DNA of 64,000 nt, from the NCBI RefSeq assembly GCF_002209485.1, contig NZ_NJIX01000009.1, positions 186,001-250,000 of the forward strand, in the 5' to 3' direction. The notes under the pieces are model-generated. The model made no database searches and was not told where the DNA came from. It was given only the letters and a program-made list of their open reading frames with translations. The first letter of the stretch is position 1, and each line of letters starts with the position of its first letter. Both the position numbers and the translations under genes were made by a program. Positions 9,356 to 18,023 of the stretch are shown here, piece by piece. This DNA comes from Achromobacter sp. HZ34 (GTDB lineage: Bacteria; Pseudomonadota; Gammaproteobacteria; Burkholderiales; Burkholderiaceae_B).

Positions 9356-10207
9356 ATGTCGCTGGTCTACGCCGATCTGCGCGAATATGCCTACGCCATC
9401 GCCGATGGCGTGTTGGCGCGCACCGGCCCGGCGCGCATGGCCAGCCAGACCCTGGTGCCGGCGCAGCTGACGCGCAGCGCCGGCGTCATGCCCGTGCTCT
9501 ACGACATTGCCGGCGCTACCCCGCTGGTGCGCGAAGCCGCGCTGGTCCTGGCCCTGGCGCAAGAGGCCGACGGCGACGACCTGTGGTTGTGCGCGCTGCT
9601 CGATGTCGACGAGAACGTGACCAAGGCTGTGCTGGCGCAGGCGCTGACGACGCGCCTGGTCCTGCCATTGCCTGGCGTGGGGCCGTGCTTCTTCCGCTAT
9701 TTCGATCCACGGGTGCTGGTGCAGTTGCAATGGCTGTTCACGCCGGCGCAGATGGCCTGGTTGATGGGGCCGGTGCGCCGCTGGAAATACAGCATCGCCG
9801 GCGCCTGGGAAGAGATGTCCAGGCCCGCGGTATTCGCCGCCGAGTCGCCCGGTATCACCGCGCACCAGGCCTTCGCCCTGCAGCGCATGAACGTGATCAA
9901 TACCCTGCTGGAACGTTTGCAGCCGGCGTCGGTGGCGGCTTATCGGAGCACGGGCCAGGTCATCCTGCGTCACCTGGAGAAAGCCCGCGACCATGGCCTG
10001 CACCGTCTGCAGGACCAGGAGGAATACGCCTGGCACGGCCTGACCGTGCATCCCGACTTCGACCGTCATCCGCTGATGCAGGAAAAGCTGGCCAACCTGC
10101 CCGCGGACGCCGATTTCCCGTATCGCGTGGCGACGGCCGATCTGCGGCCGCAAGACTTCGACCGCATACGCGACGACTTGAACGACCCCAGCCGGACATC
10201 CGTATGA
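9356..10207 (+). CDS. DUF4123 T6SS effector adaptor (Tap/TEC type)
   Basis: 283 residues. DUF4123 proteins are chaperone-adaptors that load a specific effector onto VgrG. Typical features are an early segment with LYDIAGATPLVREAALVLAL, and LPGVGPCFFRYFDPRVLVQLQWLFTPAQ followed by a WKY motif. The ATG at 9356 is 11 bp after vgrG and gives MSLVYADLREYAYAI. Its stop overlaps the start of the next gene by 4 bp (ATGA at 10204-10207), which ties it to that effector. The family call is by motif recognition, and pairing with the effector follows from the gene order usual for this family. Confidence 0.88.
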   Translation: MSLVYADLREYAYAIADGVLARTGPARMASQTLVPAQLTRSAGVMPVLYDIAGATPLVREAALVLALAQEADGDDLWLCALLDVDENVTKAVLAQALTTRLVLPLPGVGPCFFRYFDPRVLVQLQWLFTPAQMAWLMGPVRRWKYSIAGAWEEMSRPAVFAAESPGITAHQAFALQRMNVINTLLERLQPASVAAYRSTGQVILRHLEKARDHGLHRLQDQEEYAWHGLTVHPDFDRHPLMQEKLANLPADADFPYRVATADLRPQDFDRIRDDLNDPSRTSV

Positions 10208-12849
10208 ACGCACCCTCGACCGATCCCCCCAAGCACAACGGTCCGTACGTCCCATGCAAGGAAGACTGTCCGTATCATCGCGTCGGACTGCCGATCTTTC
10301 CCGTGCGTTATTCGGTGTTGCGTAACAACGAGCACTCGCCCGCGCCGTTGTCGGGCGACTTGCTGGCGAGTTCGCTGGTGTCCGCGGACAAGAACCTGGG
10401 TGCTTCGGCCCGCTATGGGTTGCGTCTGCTGCGTCCTGGCTACTTGTATGTTTACGACGAGGCCCGCAAGGTTCTGGAGGGCTATTTCGTCAATGGCGAC
10501 AACACGCTGTACAAGTTCAACGTGGACAAGCCGTTGAAAGATGGCGAGAACAATTTTCCCTGCAAGACGGCGGAGCATCAGGCGATGGCGTCGATGATCA
10601 CCATTCCTGATGCGAACCGCGCCACCAGGGTGTGGCTGACATTGTCGGACGTGCAATGGACCAAGGCGACGTGCGACAGGCATCGGGGGACCAAAGGGGA
10701 AGCCGAGCGCAAGAAGCATATGTTCGAGTTCGACGTGCAGGCGTGGCTTGGTGCAAAGAAGCATCCGCAGGCGAGCGCGATCACCGGTATCCGGAAGTGG
10801 GTCGCGGAGTACTTTTCGCAGTCCGACAGGGGCATGGATCATATTGCCCAGCAGGAGCAGTACGACTGGTCCACAGTGAACTGGATGAGCCGGCTGTCAT
10901 GGATGAGCGGGTTGGTGGAGCAGGCGGCGGACTGGTATGCGCCGGGCAAGGGCGTCATGCTGGCCTTGAGCGACCCGACGGGGATCGCACAGGACATTGC
11001 GCGCCTGATGACCCATGGCTACCAGGCATTCACCCAGAATCAGGCTGACATTCGGCAGCTGACCGTGTCCAAGTCGATCGAGGGCCTGCGGGAGGCTATC
11101 GCAAACCAGGCGGAGACCGACTTGCTGGCTAGCGCCGACGAGGCGGCGGACAACATGGAGATATCCGGCACGATCTCGTCGGCGCCGGGCGGCGATGGTC
11201 CGGACATGGCGCCGCTGGCCGTATGGATAGCCGACCAGCTTATTCCTGGAAATCGCAAGAGGCGCATGGAGCAGGCGGAGAAAATCCGGCACCCGGGCGC
11301 GGCCGAACGCGAGACTGCCAGGAGAAACAGCTGGAAAGACTACCTGGACAAATACGATGAAAACGCGCGCCTGAAATGGCAGGCTGATTTCGACAAACGG
11401 CTCAAGGAGTTCGACGTAGGCACGATCGTGCCACTGGCGACCGCCCACGTTGCCTGGATGAAGGGACCGGACATGGTGTGCGGATTCCAGTGCAATTACG
11501 ATCCCTTGGATGTGGACAGCGGGTCGGTCTATCAGGTGGTATTCCTGCTGTGCATCGCGGGCATCCAGGATAAGCGGGTCTGCTTCGACATGCTGCTCGA
11601 CTGGCTGGTCGGACGGGAAACGGATACCGCCAATCTGTTGTTGCGGGCCATGGTGCTTAACCAGACCCCAGTGGCGGAGAAAGTTGAAGAGGCGGCCACC
11701 CTGACGATAGATTGGAAGGGGATTCGCTGGTATGACATCGCGGCTGTCTATGGGCGCGCGGTCGAGCGCTTGTCCAAGAATCAGGTCGACAGGGCGGCAG
11801 TGTGGCTCAAGGAGTCGCTGGGCCCGATAACGCGAGTGTTGAATTCAGGAGTCGATCACCCCTCGGCACGAGCCATGGCCGTGCGTATCGGCGTGATTAC
11901 GCGAACACCGGTGCAGATCGTGGAAGTCGTCGGGAGCAAGAAGAAATTCCGCGCGGCGCTGATACGTGAGATCCTGAACCAGAGCGCCGGCAAGGTGGAT
12001 CAGCGCAAATTGGAGCGTGCCGTTGCCGCCGAATTGCGCCGCTATGAGGTGGCCGGCGAGCAGATCGACGGCACGGACAAGAAACGCTGGTTTCGCCTGG
12101 TCGATTCAGAGGCGGCGGCCCGAGTGCCGGCCAGTGGCGATCAGAACGCGCGCGCGGCTGCCTTGGCGCAGGCCACCATGAGCATCGAACAATACGAGGC
12201 GATCGATATGGCGAACTGGCGCAAGGTGGTGAACACCGATGTACGTGTCGGCGCCGCCAATACCGTGTTCCAGGTCGTGGCCGTGTACAAGATGTGGAAG
12301 GATATGCAGAATCCCATGGATCATGAAAAGCCGGACGTTTCGTACAAATTCATCGCGGGAATGATCTCCACTGCTGGCGCCGCTGCTGAAACGCTGGGCA
12401 ATGGCCTGATGGGCGTCGAAAAGCTCAGCGCCCAGCGCTTGGGGGCGAATCTGGGGGTTGATTTGGCCGGCAACGCAATCAGGATTGCGGGCAAGGGGAC
12501 GGGTATCGTCATGGGGTTGGTGTTCGCGTACTTCGACTTCAAGACCGGACTTCAGCAGTTCAATGTAGAACGCAATGGAATGATGGGCGGGCTTTACATG
12601 GCGTCCGCGGTGTTGAGCGTGGGTCTTATCGCCGCGACGCTGTGGGGCACCGCAATCGTGGGCATCTTCCTGGCCGCGGCGCTGCTGGTGATTGTGCTTG
12701 TCATCGCCTGGAAGAGCGATAACAAGATCCAGGAGTGGCTCAAGCGCTGCTTCTGGGGGAGCCTCCAAGGCGTCCCTGGCGGCCGCCCTTATGGCTCGTT
12801 GCCGGAAGAGGTGAATAACCTGAATGTCGCGCTTGGCAATACCAATTAA
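10204..12849 (+). CDS. VasX-type (BTH_I2691-like) T6SS effector, copy 1
   Basis: 881 residues starting at ATG 10204, translationally coupled to the DUF4123 gene. The N-terminus has paired cysteines (C18, C22) and the motif GLPIFPVRYSVLRNN (about 28-42), the signature of the VasX N-terminal region (BTH_I2691 family). A central ~500-residue region has no domain I recognise. The C-terminal part is hydrophobic, with a segment near residue 770 (GIVMGLVFAYFDF) and a long double-helix-like stretch near 793-836, followed by a short basic tail. This layout fits a membrane-inserting, pore-forming antibacterial toxin delivered by VgrG. No enzymatic active site was recognised. Copy 2 at 13843 is similar throughout. 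Function is inferred from family and context. Confidence 0.8.
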   Translation: MNAPSTDPPKHNGPYVPCKEDCPYHRVGLPIFPVRYSVLRNNEHSPAPLSGDLLASSLVSADKNLGASARYGLRLLRPGYLYVYDEARKVLEGYFVNGDNTLYKFNVDKPLKDGENNFPCKTAEHQAMASMITIPDANRATRVWLTLSDVQWTKATCDRHRGTKGEAERKKHMFEFDVQAWLGAKKHPQASAITGIRKWVAEYFSQSDRGMDHIAQQEQYDWSTVNWMSRLSWMSGLVEQAADWYAPGKGVMLALSDPTGIAQDIARLMTHGYQAFTQNQADIRQLTVSKSIEGLREAIANQAETDLLASADEAADNMEISGTISSAPGGDGPDMAPLAVWIADQLIPGNRKRRMEQAEKIRHPGAAERETARRNSWKDYLDKYDENARLKWQADFDKRLKEFDVGTIVPLATAHVAWMKGPDMVCGFQCNYDPLDVDSGSVYQVVFLLCIAGIQDKRVCFDMLLDWLVGRETDTANLLLRAMVLNQTPVAEKVEEAATLTIDWKGIRWYDIAAVYGRAVERLSKNQVDRAAVWLKESLGPITRVLNSGVDHPSARAMAVRIGVITRTPVQIVEVVGSKKKFRAALIREILNQSAGKVDQRKLERAVAAELRRYEVAGEQIDGTDKKRWFRLVDSEAAARVPASGDQNARAAALAQATMSIEQYEAIDMANWRKVVNTDVRVGAANTVFQVVAVYKMWKDMQNPMDHEKPDVSYKFIAGMISTAGAAAETLGNGLMGVEKLSAQRLGANLGVDLAGNAIRIAGKGTGIVMGLVFAYFDFKTGLQQFNVERNGMMGGLYMASAVLSVGLIAATLWGTAIVGIFLAAALLVIVLVIAWKSDNKIQEWLKRCFWGSLQGVPGGRPYGSLPEEVNNLNVALGNTN

Positions 12850-12866
12850 CGGGCACTCAGCAATAG

Positions 12867-13796
12867 ATGGACAGCACTGGAATTCTCCCCAAGTTTCGCG
12901 TCAACCGCCCGCTGACGGAGTGGGAGCGCGACAAACACCTCAAGCAGAAGAAGCGCCTGGACGTCAAGTTGATTGCTCAGCTGTCCGTCATTCGCATGAA
13001 CTCGCGCTGGCTGGAGTCCGTGGACCGCAACTACGGTACACGTGGTTTCATCACCATGTTCAGCCTGGTGCTGGTAGCGTTTTGTCTCTATGCAACGTTC
13101 AGTCTGCTCTGGTTGGTCGTTGGCGGCTCGGTGCCCAACGAAAACAGCCTGTGGCCGGTGATATTCACAAGCTCGGCCGTGTTCTTCCTGATGGCACTGG
13201 GCTTCCTGTGGATTACCCATAAAGAGGTTTTCCGGTATACCCATTACCCTCTTCTGTTCGACCGCGCGCACCGCAAGGTGCATGTTTTTCGCTTCGACGG
13301 CAGCGTGTTGAGCGTGGCATGGGACGACGTCTACTTCACCTTGGGACGGGGAACGTCGCCGGCAAATATGATGAATTGGGACGTGCGTGGCATGGTGCTT
13401 GACGCAGACAGAAGCACGGTGCGCGAAACATTCGCGCTCGCCATCGTGACCGGCTCCGAAGAGAACGCCCTGGGACATTGGGAATTCATCCGCAGGTATA
13501 TGGAAGAGGGGCCCCAGTCCATGATCGAAGCCGTGCGGTTCTGCATGCCCATTTGGGACAAGAAGGAAACCAGCGCGTTCGCGCGGGAGCGCACGTTCGC
13601 GAACCAGTCGCAGGAGAAGGGCGGCGCGTGGCTGCTGTTGGCGCCTTTCAGCTTTCTACAAAGCCTGGGGCGCATGCTGGCCATGGCCACCAGCAAGATT
13701 CCACGGTGGCCCCCGGAAGTTGCCGCGATCATGACGACGGATCCTCAGGACCCCAACAACCGCGACGCCAGCATCAATCCACCTGATCTGCAGTGA
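12867..13796 (+). CDS. DUF6708-like membrane protein, putative immunity to effector copy 1
   Basis: 309 residues, 17 bp after the effector. Two transmembrane helices are visible, about residues 61-86 and 96-116, preceded by a basic cytoplasmic segment. The C-terminal domain contains GSVLSVAWDDVYFTLGRG, MMNWDVRGMVLD, HWEFIRRYMEEGP and a closing PDLQ, which I recognise as DUF6708-like. A two-helix inner-membrane protein directly after a VasX-like toxin is the position and topology expected of an immunity protein (compare TsiV2 for VasX). Immunity has not been shown for this family by anything in the sequence. The ribosome binding site is weak. Confidence 0.65.
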   Translation: MDSTGILPKFRVNRPLTEWERDKHLKQKKRLDVKLIAQLSVIRMNSRWLESVDRNYGTRGFITMFSLVLVAFCLYATFSLLWLVVGGSVPNENSLWPVIFTSSAVFFLMALGFLWITHKEVFRYTHYPLLFDRAHRKVHVFRFDGSVLSVAWDDVYFTLGRGTSPANMMNWDVRGMVLDADRSTVRETFALAIVTGSEENALGHWEFIRRYMEEGPQSMIEAVRFCMPIWDKKETSAFARERTFANQSQEKGGAWLLLAPFSFLQSLGRMLAMATSKIPRWPPEVAAIMTTDPQDPNNRDASINPPDLQ

Positions 13797-13842
13797 GCCT
13801 CCTGCTTTCCTGCGATTTGAACGACTCTGGTAAGACAAGAAT

Positions 13843-16482
13843 ATGAACGCTCCGTCCTCCGCTCCTGCCCAACACAATGGCCCGTACGTCAAATGCGGGG
13901 AAGACTGCCCGTATCATCGAGTCGGACTGCCTATTTTTCCGGTGCGTTATGCGGTACTGCGCAATAACGCGAATTCGCCGGCACCCTTGGTCGGTGACCT
14001 GGCGCATCCTGGCCTGGCGGAAAAAGAGCGCCAGTTGGGCAACGCCGCCCGCTATGGTGTGCGCCTGCTGCGGCCAGGTTATCTGTACGTTTACGACGAA
14101 GCCAGCAAGAAGCTGGACGGCTATTTCGTCAACGGCGACAACACGCTGTACCGCTTCAACCCGGACAAGCCATTGAAGGATGGGGAAAATAACTTCCCAT
14201 GCAAGTCGATGGAACACCAGGCCATGGCTTCGATGATCACCATTCCGGATGCCAGGAAAGCCACCAAGGTATGGCTGACGCTGTCCGATGTGCAATGGAC
14301 CAAGGAAGTCTGCGACAAGCACCGCGGCGGCGCCGGCGAGGCGGAGCGCAAGAAGCACATGGTCGAATTCGATGTGCAGGCCTGGCTGGGGTCGAAAAAG
14401 CACCCGCAGGCGCATGAGATGGTCAATACCAAGAACGTGGTGGCCGAGTATTTCTGCCAGTCGCGCAACAATCTGGATTTCCCTGGCCTGGCGGATCAAT
14501 TCGACTGGACCACGGTGAGCTGGATGAGCCGCCAGTCCTGGATGTACGAGATGGTGGAGAAAGCGTCCAACTGGTACTCCCCCGGTAAGGGCGTGATGCT
14601 GGCCCTGCCGGATCCGACCGGCATTGCGCAGGACATCGCCCGCTTGATGCGCCAACGCTTCGATGCCTTCACCAATAATTCGGCGGATATCCGTCAGTTG
14701 ACGGTGTCCAAGTCGATCGAGTCTCTGCGCGAGATCGTGCAAGACAAGGCGGAGACGGACTTCCTCAATGAAGCCGATCGCAAAGCCAGCAATATCGCCA
14801 TTTACGGCGACGACGCGCCGGTCTTCGCGGGGCCGGGCGGTATGGGCAATACGTCCCTTGGGCTGATCCTGGCCGATAAGCTGTTTCCTGACCAGAAGAA
14901 GGCGCGCATGGAGCGCGCCGAAGCTGCCCGGCATCCCGGCGCGCAGGCGCGGCAGACGGTGCGCAACGACAGTTGGAAGAAGTACCTGGAAGACTACAGC
15001 GAGCCGAATCGTGTAGCCTGGCAACAGGGCTTTGACAAGCGGCTCAGGGATTTCGATGTTTCCACCATCGTGCCTCTGGCTACCGCGCACGTTGCGTGGA
15101 TGAAAAGCCCGGAGATGGTCTGCAATTTCCAGTGCAATTACGATGTGGAGGACATCGACAGCGGCGATGTCTACATGGCTGTTTTCACGCTATGCATAGA
15201 CGGCGTGCAGGATAAAAAAATCTGCTTCGAACTGTTGTTGAACTGGTTGGTCGGCTGGGAAACCGACACGTCCAATCTGCTGCTGCGCGCGATGTTCCAT
15301 AACCAGAACCTGATCACGCAAAAGGTCCAGGATGCGTCTCAGAATACGGTCGATTGGAAGGGTATCCCGTGGGGCAACCTGACCTCCATCTATTCGAATG
15401 CCATGAAGCGCCTGGGCGCGGGCGCCGATGACAGGGCCGCGCGTCTGGTCGCTCAAGTGCTTGGGCCGATCACCCGTATTCTCAAGGAAGGCGTCGATAG
15501 CCAGGTCGCGCAACGCATGGCGGTCCGCATGGGGGTGCTGTCCAAGTCGCCCGTGCAGATCGTGGAAGTGGTCGGCAGCAAGAAAAAGTTCCGTGCTGCG
15601 CTGATCCGCGCAACGTTGCGTCAGCACGATGGAAAAGTAGACCCACGCAAGATGGAAAAGGCGGTGGCAGACGAACTGCGGCGCCTGGAGATATCCGGCG
15701 AGAATATCGAGGGATCCGACAAGAAACGCTGGTTCCGCGTGGTTGACAGCGAAGCCGCGGCGGCGGTGCCGAAAACAGGCAGCGACGTAGACCGTGCCGC
15801 GGCGCTGGCGCAGGCGTCGATGAGCATCGAACAGTACGAGGCGCGCGAGTTGTCGCGCTGGCGGGCGGTGATCAATACCGATGTGCGTGTCGGGACGATA
15901 AGCTGCGTGTTCCAGGGGGTCGCCATGTGGAAACTGTGGAGTGACATGCAGTCCGGCATGGACCATGAGAAGGGCGATGCGTCGTGGAAGTTCGTGGTCG
16001 GCATCGCCAGTACGGGCGGTTCCATGGCCGAGGTGCTGGGCAACGCCATGGCCGGCCGCGCAACGTTGGGCATGCGCCTGGGCTCCGGGCTGGCAGTGGA
16101 AACTTCAGGGAAGCTGCTCGCGGAGTTCGGGGGGCGCATCGGCATCGTAACCGGGGTGATCATGGCCTTCTTCGACCTGAAAAGTGCCAAGGACCAGCTC
16201 ACCACGGAGCGTAACGGGCTGATGGGTGGCCTCTACATAGCGTCCGCGGCACTGAGCATTGCCGTGCTGTGGGCTTTCGCGGCGGCGGCGACCGTCGTCG
16301 GCATCGTTCTCACCGTCGTCCTGGTGGTCGTCACCATCCTGATCGCCGTTTTCCAGGATAACAAAATCCAGGAGTGGCTGAAGCGCTGCTACTGGGGCAA
16401 GTTCCAGGGCCAGTCGGGCACCGACTATTACTATGGCCTGGACCAGGAAATGAAGAACCTCAACATTGCTTTGGGGCAATGA
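13843..16482 (+). CDS. VasX-type (BTH_I2691-like) T6SS effector, copy 2
   Basis: 879 residues, a paralogue of the protein at 10204 that is alignable almost without gaps. It has the same CGEDCPYHRVGLPIFPVRYAV N-terminus, the same central blocks (VEVVGSKKKFRAALIR; GSDKKRWFRVVDSEAAA), a hydrophobic segment near residue 770 and a long hydrophobic stretch at 793-836, and the same NKIQEWLKRC tail. Differences cluster in the middle (about 260-400) and in the membrane segment. No DUF4123 adaptor of its own precedes it, so it may share the upstream one. The gene directly downstream is a scar rather than an intact immunity gene. Confidence 0.78.
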   Translation: MNAPSSAPAQHNGPYVKCGEDCPYHRVGLPIFPVRYAVLRNNANSPAPLVGDLAHPGLAEKERQLGNAARYGVRLLRPGYLYVYDEASKKLDGYFVNGDNTLYRFNPDKPLKDGENNFPCKSMEHQAMASMITIPDARKATKVWLTLSDVQWTKEVCDKHRGGAGEAERKKHMVEFDVQAWLGSKKHPQAHEMVNTKNVVAEYFCQSRNNLDFPGLADQFDWTTVSWMSRQSWMYEMVEKASNWYSPGKGVMLALPDPTGIAQDIARLMRQRFDAFTNNSADIRQLTVSKSIESLREIVQDKAETDFLNEADRKASNIAIYGDDAPVFAGPGGMGNTSLGLILADKLFPDQKKARMERAEAARHPGAQARQTVRNDSWKKYLEDYSEPNRVAWQQGFDKRLRDFDVSTIVPLATAHVAWMKSPEMVCNFQCNYDVEDIDSGDVYMAVFTLCIDGVQDKKICFELLLNWLVGWETDTSNLLLRAMFHNQNLITQKVQDASQNTVDWKGIPWGNLTSIYSNAMKRLGAGADDRAARLVAQVLGPITRILKEGVDSQVAQRMAVRMGVLSKSPVQIVEVVGSKKKFRAALIRATLRQHDGKVDPRKMEKAVADELRRLEISGENIEGSDKKRWFRVVDSEAAAAVPKTGSDVDRAAALAQASMSIEQYEARELSRWRAVINTDVRVGTISCVFQGVAMWKLWSDMQSGMDHEKGDASWKFVVGIASTGGSMAEVLGNAMAGRATLGMRLGSGLAVETSGKLLAEFGGRIGIVTGVIMAFFDLKSAKDQLTTERNGLMGGLYIASAALSIAVLWAFAAAATVVGIVLTVVLVVVTILIAVFQDNKIQEWLKRCYWGKFQGQSGTDYYYGLDQEMKNLNIALGQ

Positions 16483-16531
16483 CCAGCGCGTCGCCAATAT
16501 CGGTCCGTTCGATTTGCGCAGAGCAGTCCGC

Positions 16532-16700
16532 TCAGGCGTTGGTGATCACGTAGCGCGGGAAGCCGCTGCGGGGCGTGTACTTGTCGTACAGGCCGCGTGC
16601 GCGGTAATTGTTTTCCTTGGTGTTCCAGCAGAGGCCGCCACGGTGGCGTGCACGGGCGAGGCGGGGGCCATGATGCGGGTCCGGGCGTGCTCGCCGCGCG
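16532..16700 (-). pseudogene. Decayed GNAT acetyltransferase copy (internal deletion)
   Basis: On the minus strand, 16532-16625 encodes a C-terminus WNTKENNYRARGLYDKYTP plus RSGFPRYVITNA. This matches the end of the intact GNAT at 17382-17840 (WNTAENNYRARGLYDKYTP, HSGFLRYVINNA). The next bases (to about 16700), in another frame, encode RIMAPASPVHATVAA, matching RIMDPASSVNAIVAE of the intact protein. About 200 bp between these blocks is missing and the frame is broken. The acetyl-CoA-binding loop lies in the missing part, so this cannot be a working enzyme. Just beyond it, 16504-16516 resembles the last codons (PDLR) of the DUF6708-like gene. Confidence 0.8.
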
Positions 16701-16771
16701 TTTGATAAATCAATAAACGGCGTTGCCGCATAGTCATCAGCCGCAAGCGCATTACGGAATCGGCTGTAGCA

Positions 16772-17299
16772 ATGGACAACACCGGAATCTATCCCAAGAA
16801 CGGAACCGTGCTCAGCGTACCTTGGGACGATGTGTTCTTCACGCTTGGGCGAGGCAAGGGCATATTCGGCATGATGAACTGGGATTTGCGCGGTCTCGTG
16901 CTCGACAAGGACCGCAACACGGTTCGGGAAACCTTGGCCTTTAGTGCCGTCATCGACCAGGAGGCGGCGGTCGTCGCGCACTGGGAGTTCCTGCGTCGAT
17001 ATATGGAAGAAGGGCCTGCTGCTGTCATCGATGTGATCAAGTTCTGCATGCCGGTGGACGGGCAGCGCGAACCGGCGGCCGCCGGGCGCGAACGGATATT
17101 CGTCAACGATCTCGGCTCGTCAGGGGTGATGTGGTTGATCGCTTGGCCATTCAATACATTGCAGGCGTGGGTACGCTACCTGGTGATGCGGAGCAGCCGC
17201 ATCCCGCAGTGGCCGGCAGACATCCCTGCCACGCTGACGGTGGATGCCGGCGATCCCTATGTGCGCGACGCCAGCATGAATCCGCCGGATTTGCGCTGA
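16772..17299 (+). CDS. DUF6708-like protein lacking its membrane segment (internally deleted)
   Basis: 175 residues. Residues 1-9 (MDNTGIYPK) match the first nine of the 309-residue protein at 12867 (MDSTGILPK). The sequence then jumps in frame to NGTVLSVPWDDVFFTLGRGKG, which corresponds to residue 144 onward of the longer protein. About 134 codons containing both transmembrane helices are absent. The rest is well preserved (MMNWDLRGLVLD, HWEFLRRYMEEGP, PPDLR at the end) and free of stops, so it may still be made as a soluble protein. A hydrophobic stretch near residue 123 (GVMWLIAWPF) might give weak membrane contact. Whether it protects against the second effector is unknown. Confidence 0.6.
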   Translation: MDNTGIYPKNGTVLSVPWDDVFFTLGRGKGIFGMMNWDLRGLVLDKDRNTVRETLAFSAVIDQEAAVVAHWEFLRRYMEEGPAAVIDVIKFCMPVDGQREPAAAGRERIFVNDLGSSGVMWLIAWPFNTLQAWVRYLVMRSSRIPQWPADIPATLTVDAGDPYVRDASMNPPDLR

Positions 17300-17381
17300 A
17301 GATCTGGCGGGCAGGCGCACTTACGAATCGCGTTTCAGCATGCCGTCGCAGTGCTGCGTGTGCTGCCGAAGCCGTCCGCGT

Positions 17382-17840
17382 TCAAGCGTTGTTGATCACG
17401 TAGCGCAGGAAGCCGCTATGGGGCGTGTACTTGTCGTAGAGACCGCGTGCACGGTAGTTGTTCTCAGCGGTGTTCCAGTACAACCGAGACCAATTGTCGG
17501 ATTTCATCTTCGCTACCAGCCAGTCGATCAGTTTCTCCCCGACCCCTTGCGCACGAATCGTGGGATCGACGAAAAGATCCTGCAAATAGCACACTGGCGT
17601 GGGGGTCCAGGTGTTGTCGTGCAGGATGTAGTTGGCGATGCCGATGACCTGCTTGATGCCGTCTTCGCTGGACTCGGCGACGATCGCGTTTACCGACGAG
17701 GCGGGGTCCATGATGCGTGCCCAGGCACGTTCGTTGACTTCATCGCTGGGTTCGCGCTTGTAGAAAACCATGTACGCGTCGAACAATTCCTGCCAGCGCG
17801 CACGATCGGCGGCGGCAATGGGGCGGACGGTGACAGTCAT
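17382..17840 (-). CDS. GNAT family N-acetyltransferase
   Basis: 152 residues from the ATG at 17840 (MTVTVRPIAAADRARWQELF); an in-frame ATG at 17870 would add ten residues. The acetyl-CoA loop is RAQGVGEKL, preceded by CYLQDLFVDP, and the C-terminus has WNTAENNYRARGLYDKY, all standard for GNAT enzymes of the diamine/amino-acid-acetyltransferase type. The substrate cannot be read from the sequence. It points against the effector genes, and a decayed copy lies at 16532-16700, so the gene was part of the duplicated segment. Confidence 0.87.
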   Translation of the reverse strand: MTVTVRPIAAADRARWQELFDAYMVFYKREPSDEVNERAWARIMDPASSVNAIVAESSEDGIKQVIGIANYILHDNTWTPTPVCYLQDLFVDPTIRAQGVGEKLIDWLVAKMKSDNWSRLYWNTAENNYRARGLYDKYTPHSGFLRYVINNA

Positions 17841-17904
17841 GCGAAACCTCGGCTCGTGGATGGAATGCACAGGTGAGCAGGCATCTTACCCAAACCATGG
17901 AGCG

Positions 17905-17921
17905 GCAACATATCGTGTTGC
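17905..17921. promoter_or_regulatory. Inverted repeat upstream of the GNAT gene
   Basis: GCAACA (17905-17910) and TGTTGC (17916-17921) form a 6-bp inverted repeat with a 5-bp spacer, 65-81 bp upstream of the GNAT start. Candidate operator; no regulator is assigned. Confidence 0.25.
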
Positions 17922-18023
17922 ACTGCAAATTAGATTGGCTCCAGGAAGGTGCGCGAAGTGGCTCCGGCGGCGTCTTCGCGCAGCTATTCGCACCTGGCCG
18001 AGGCAGCGGGCGCGTCGACGCGC

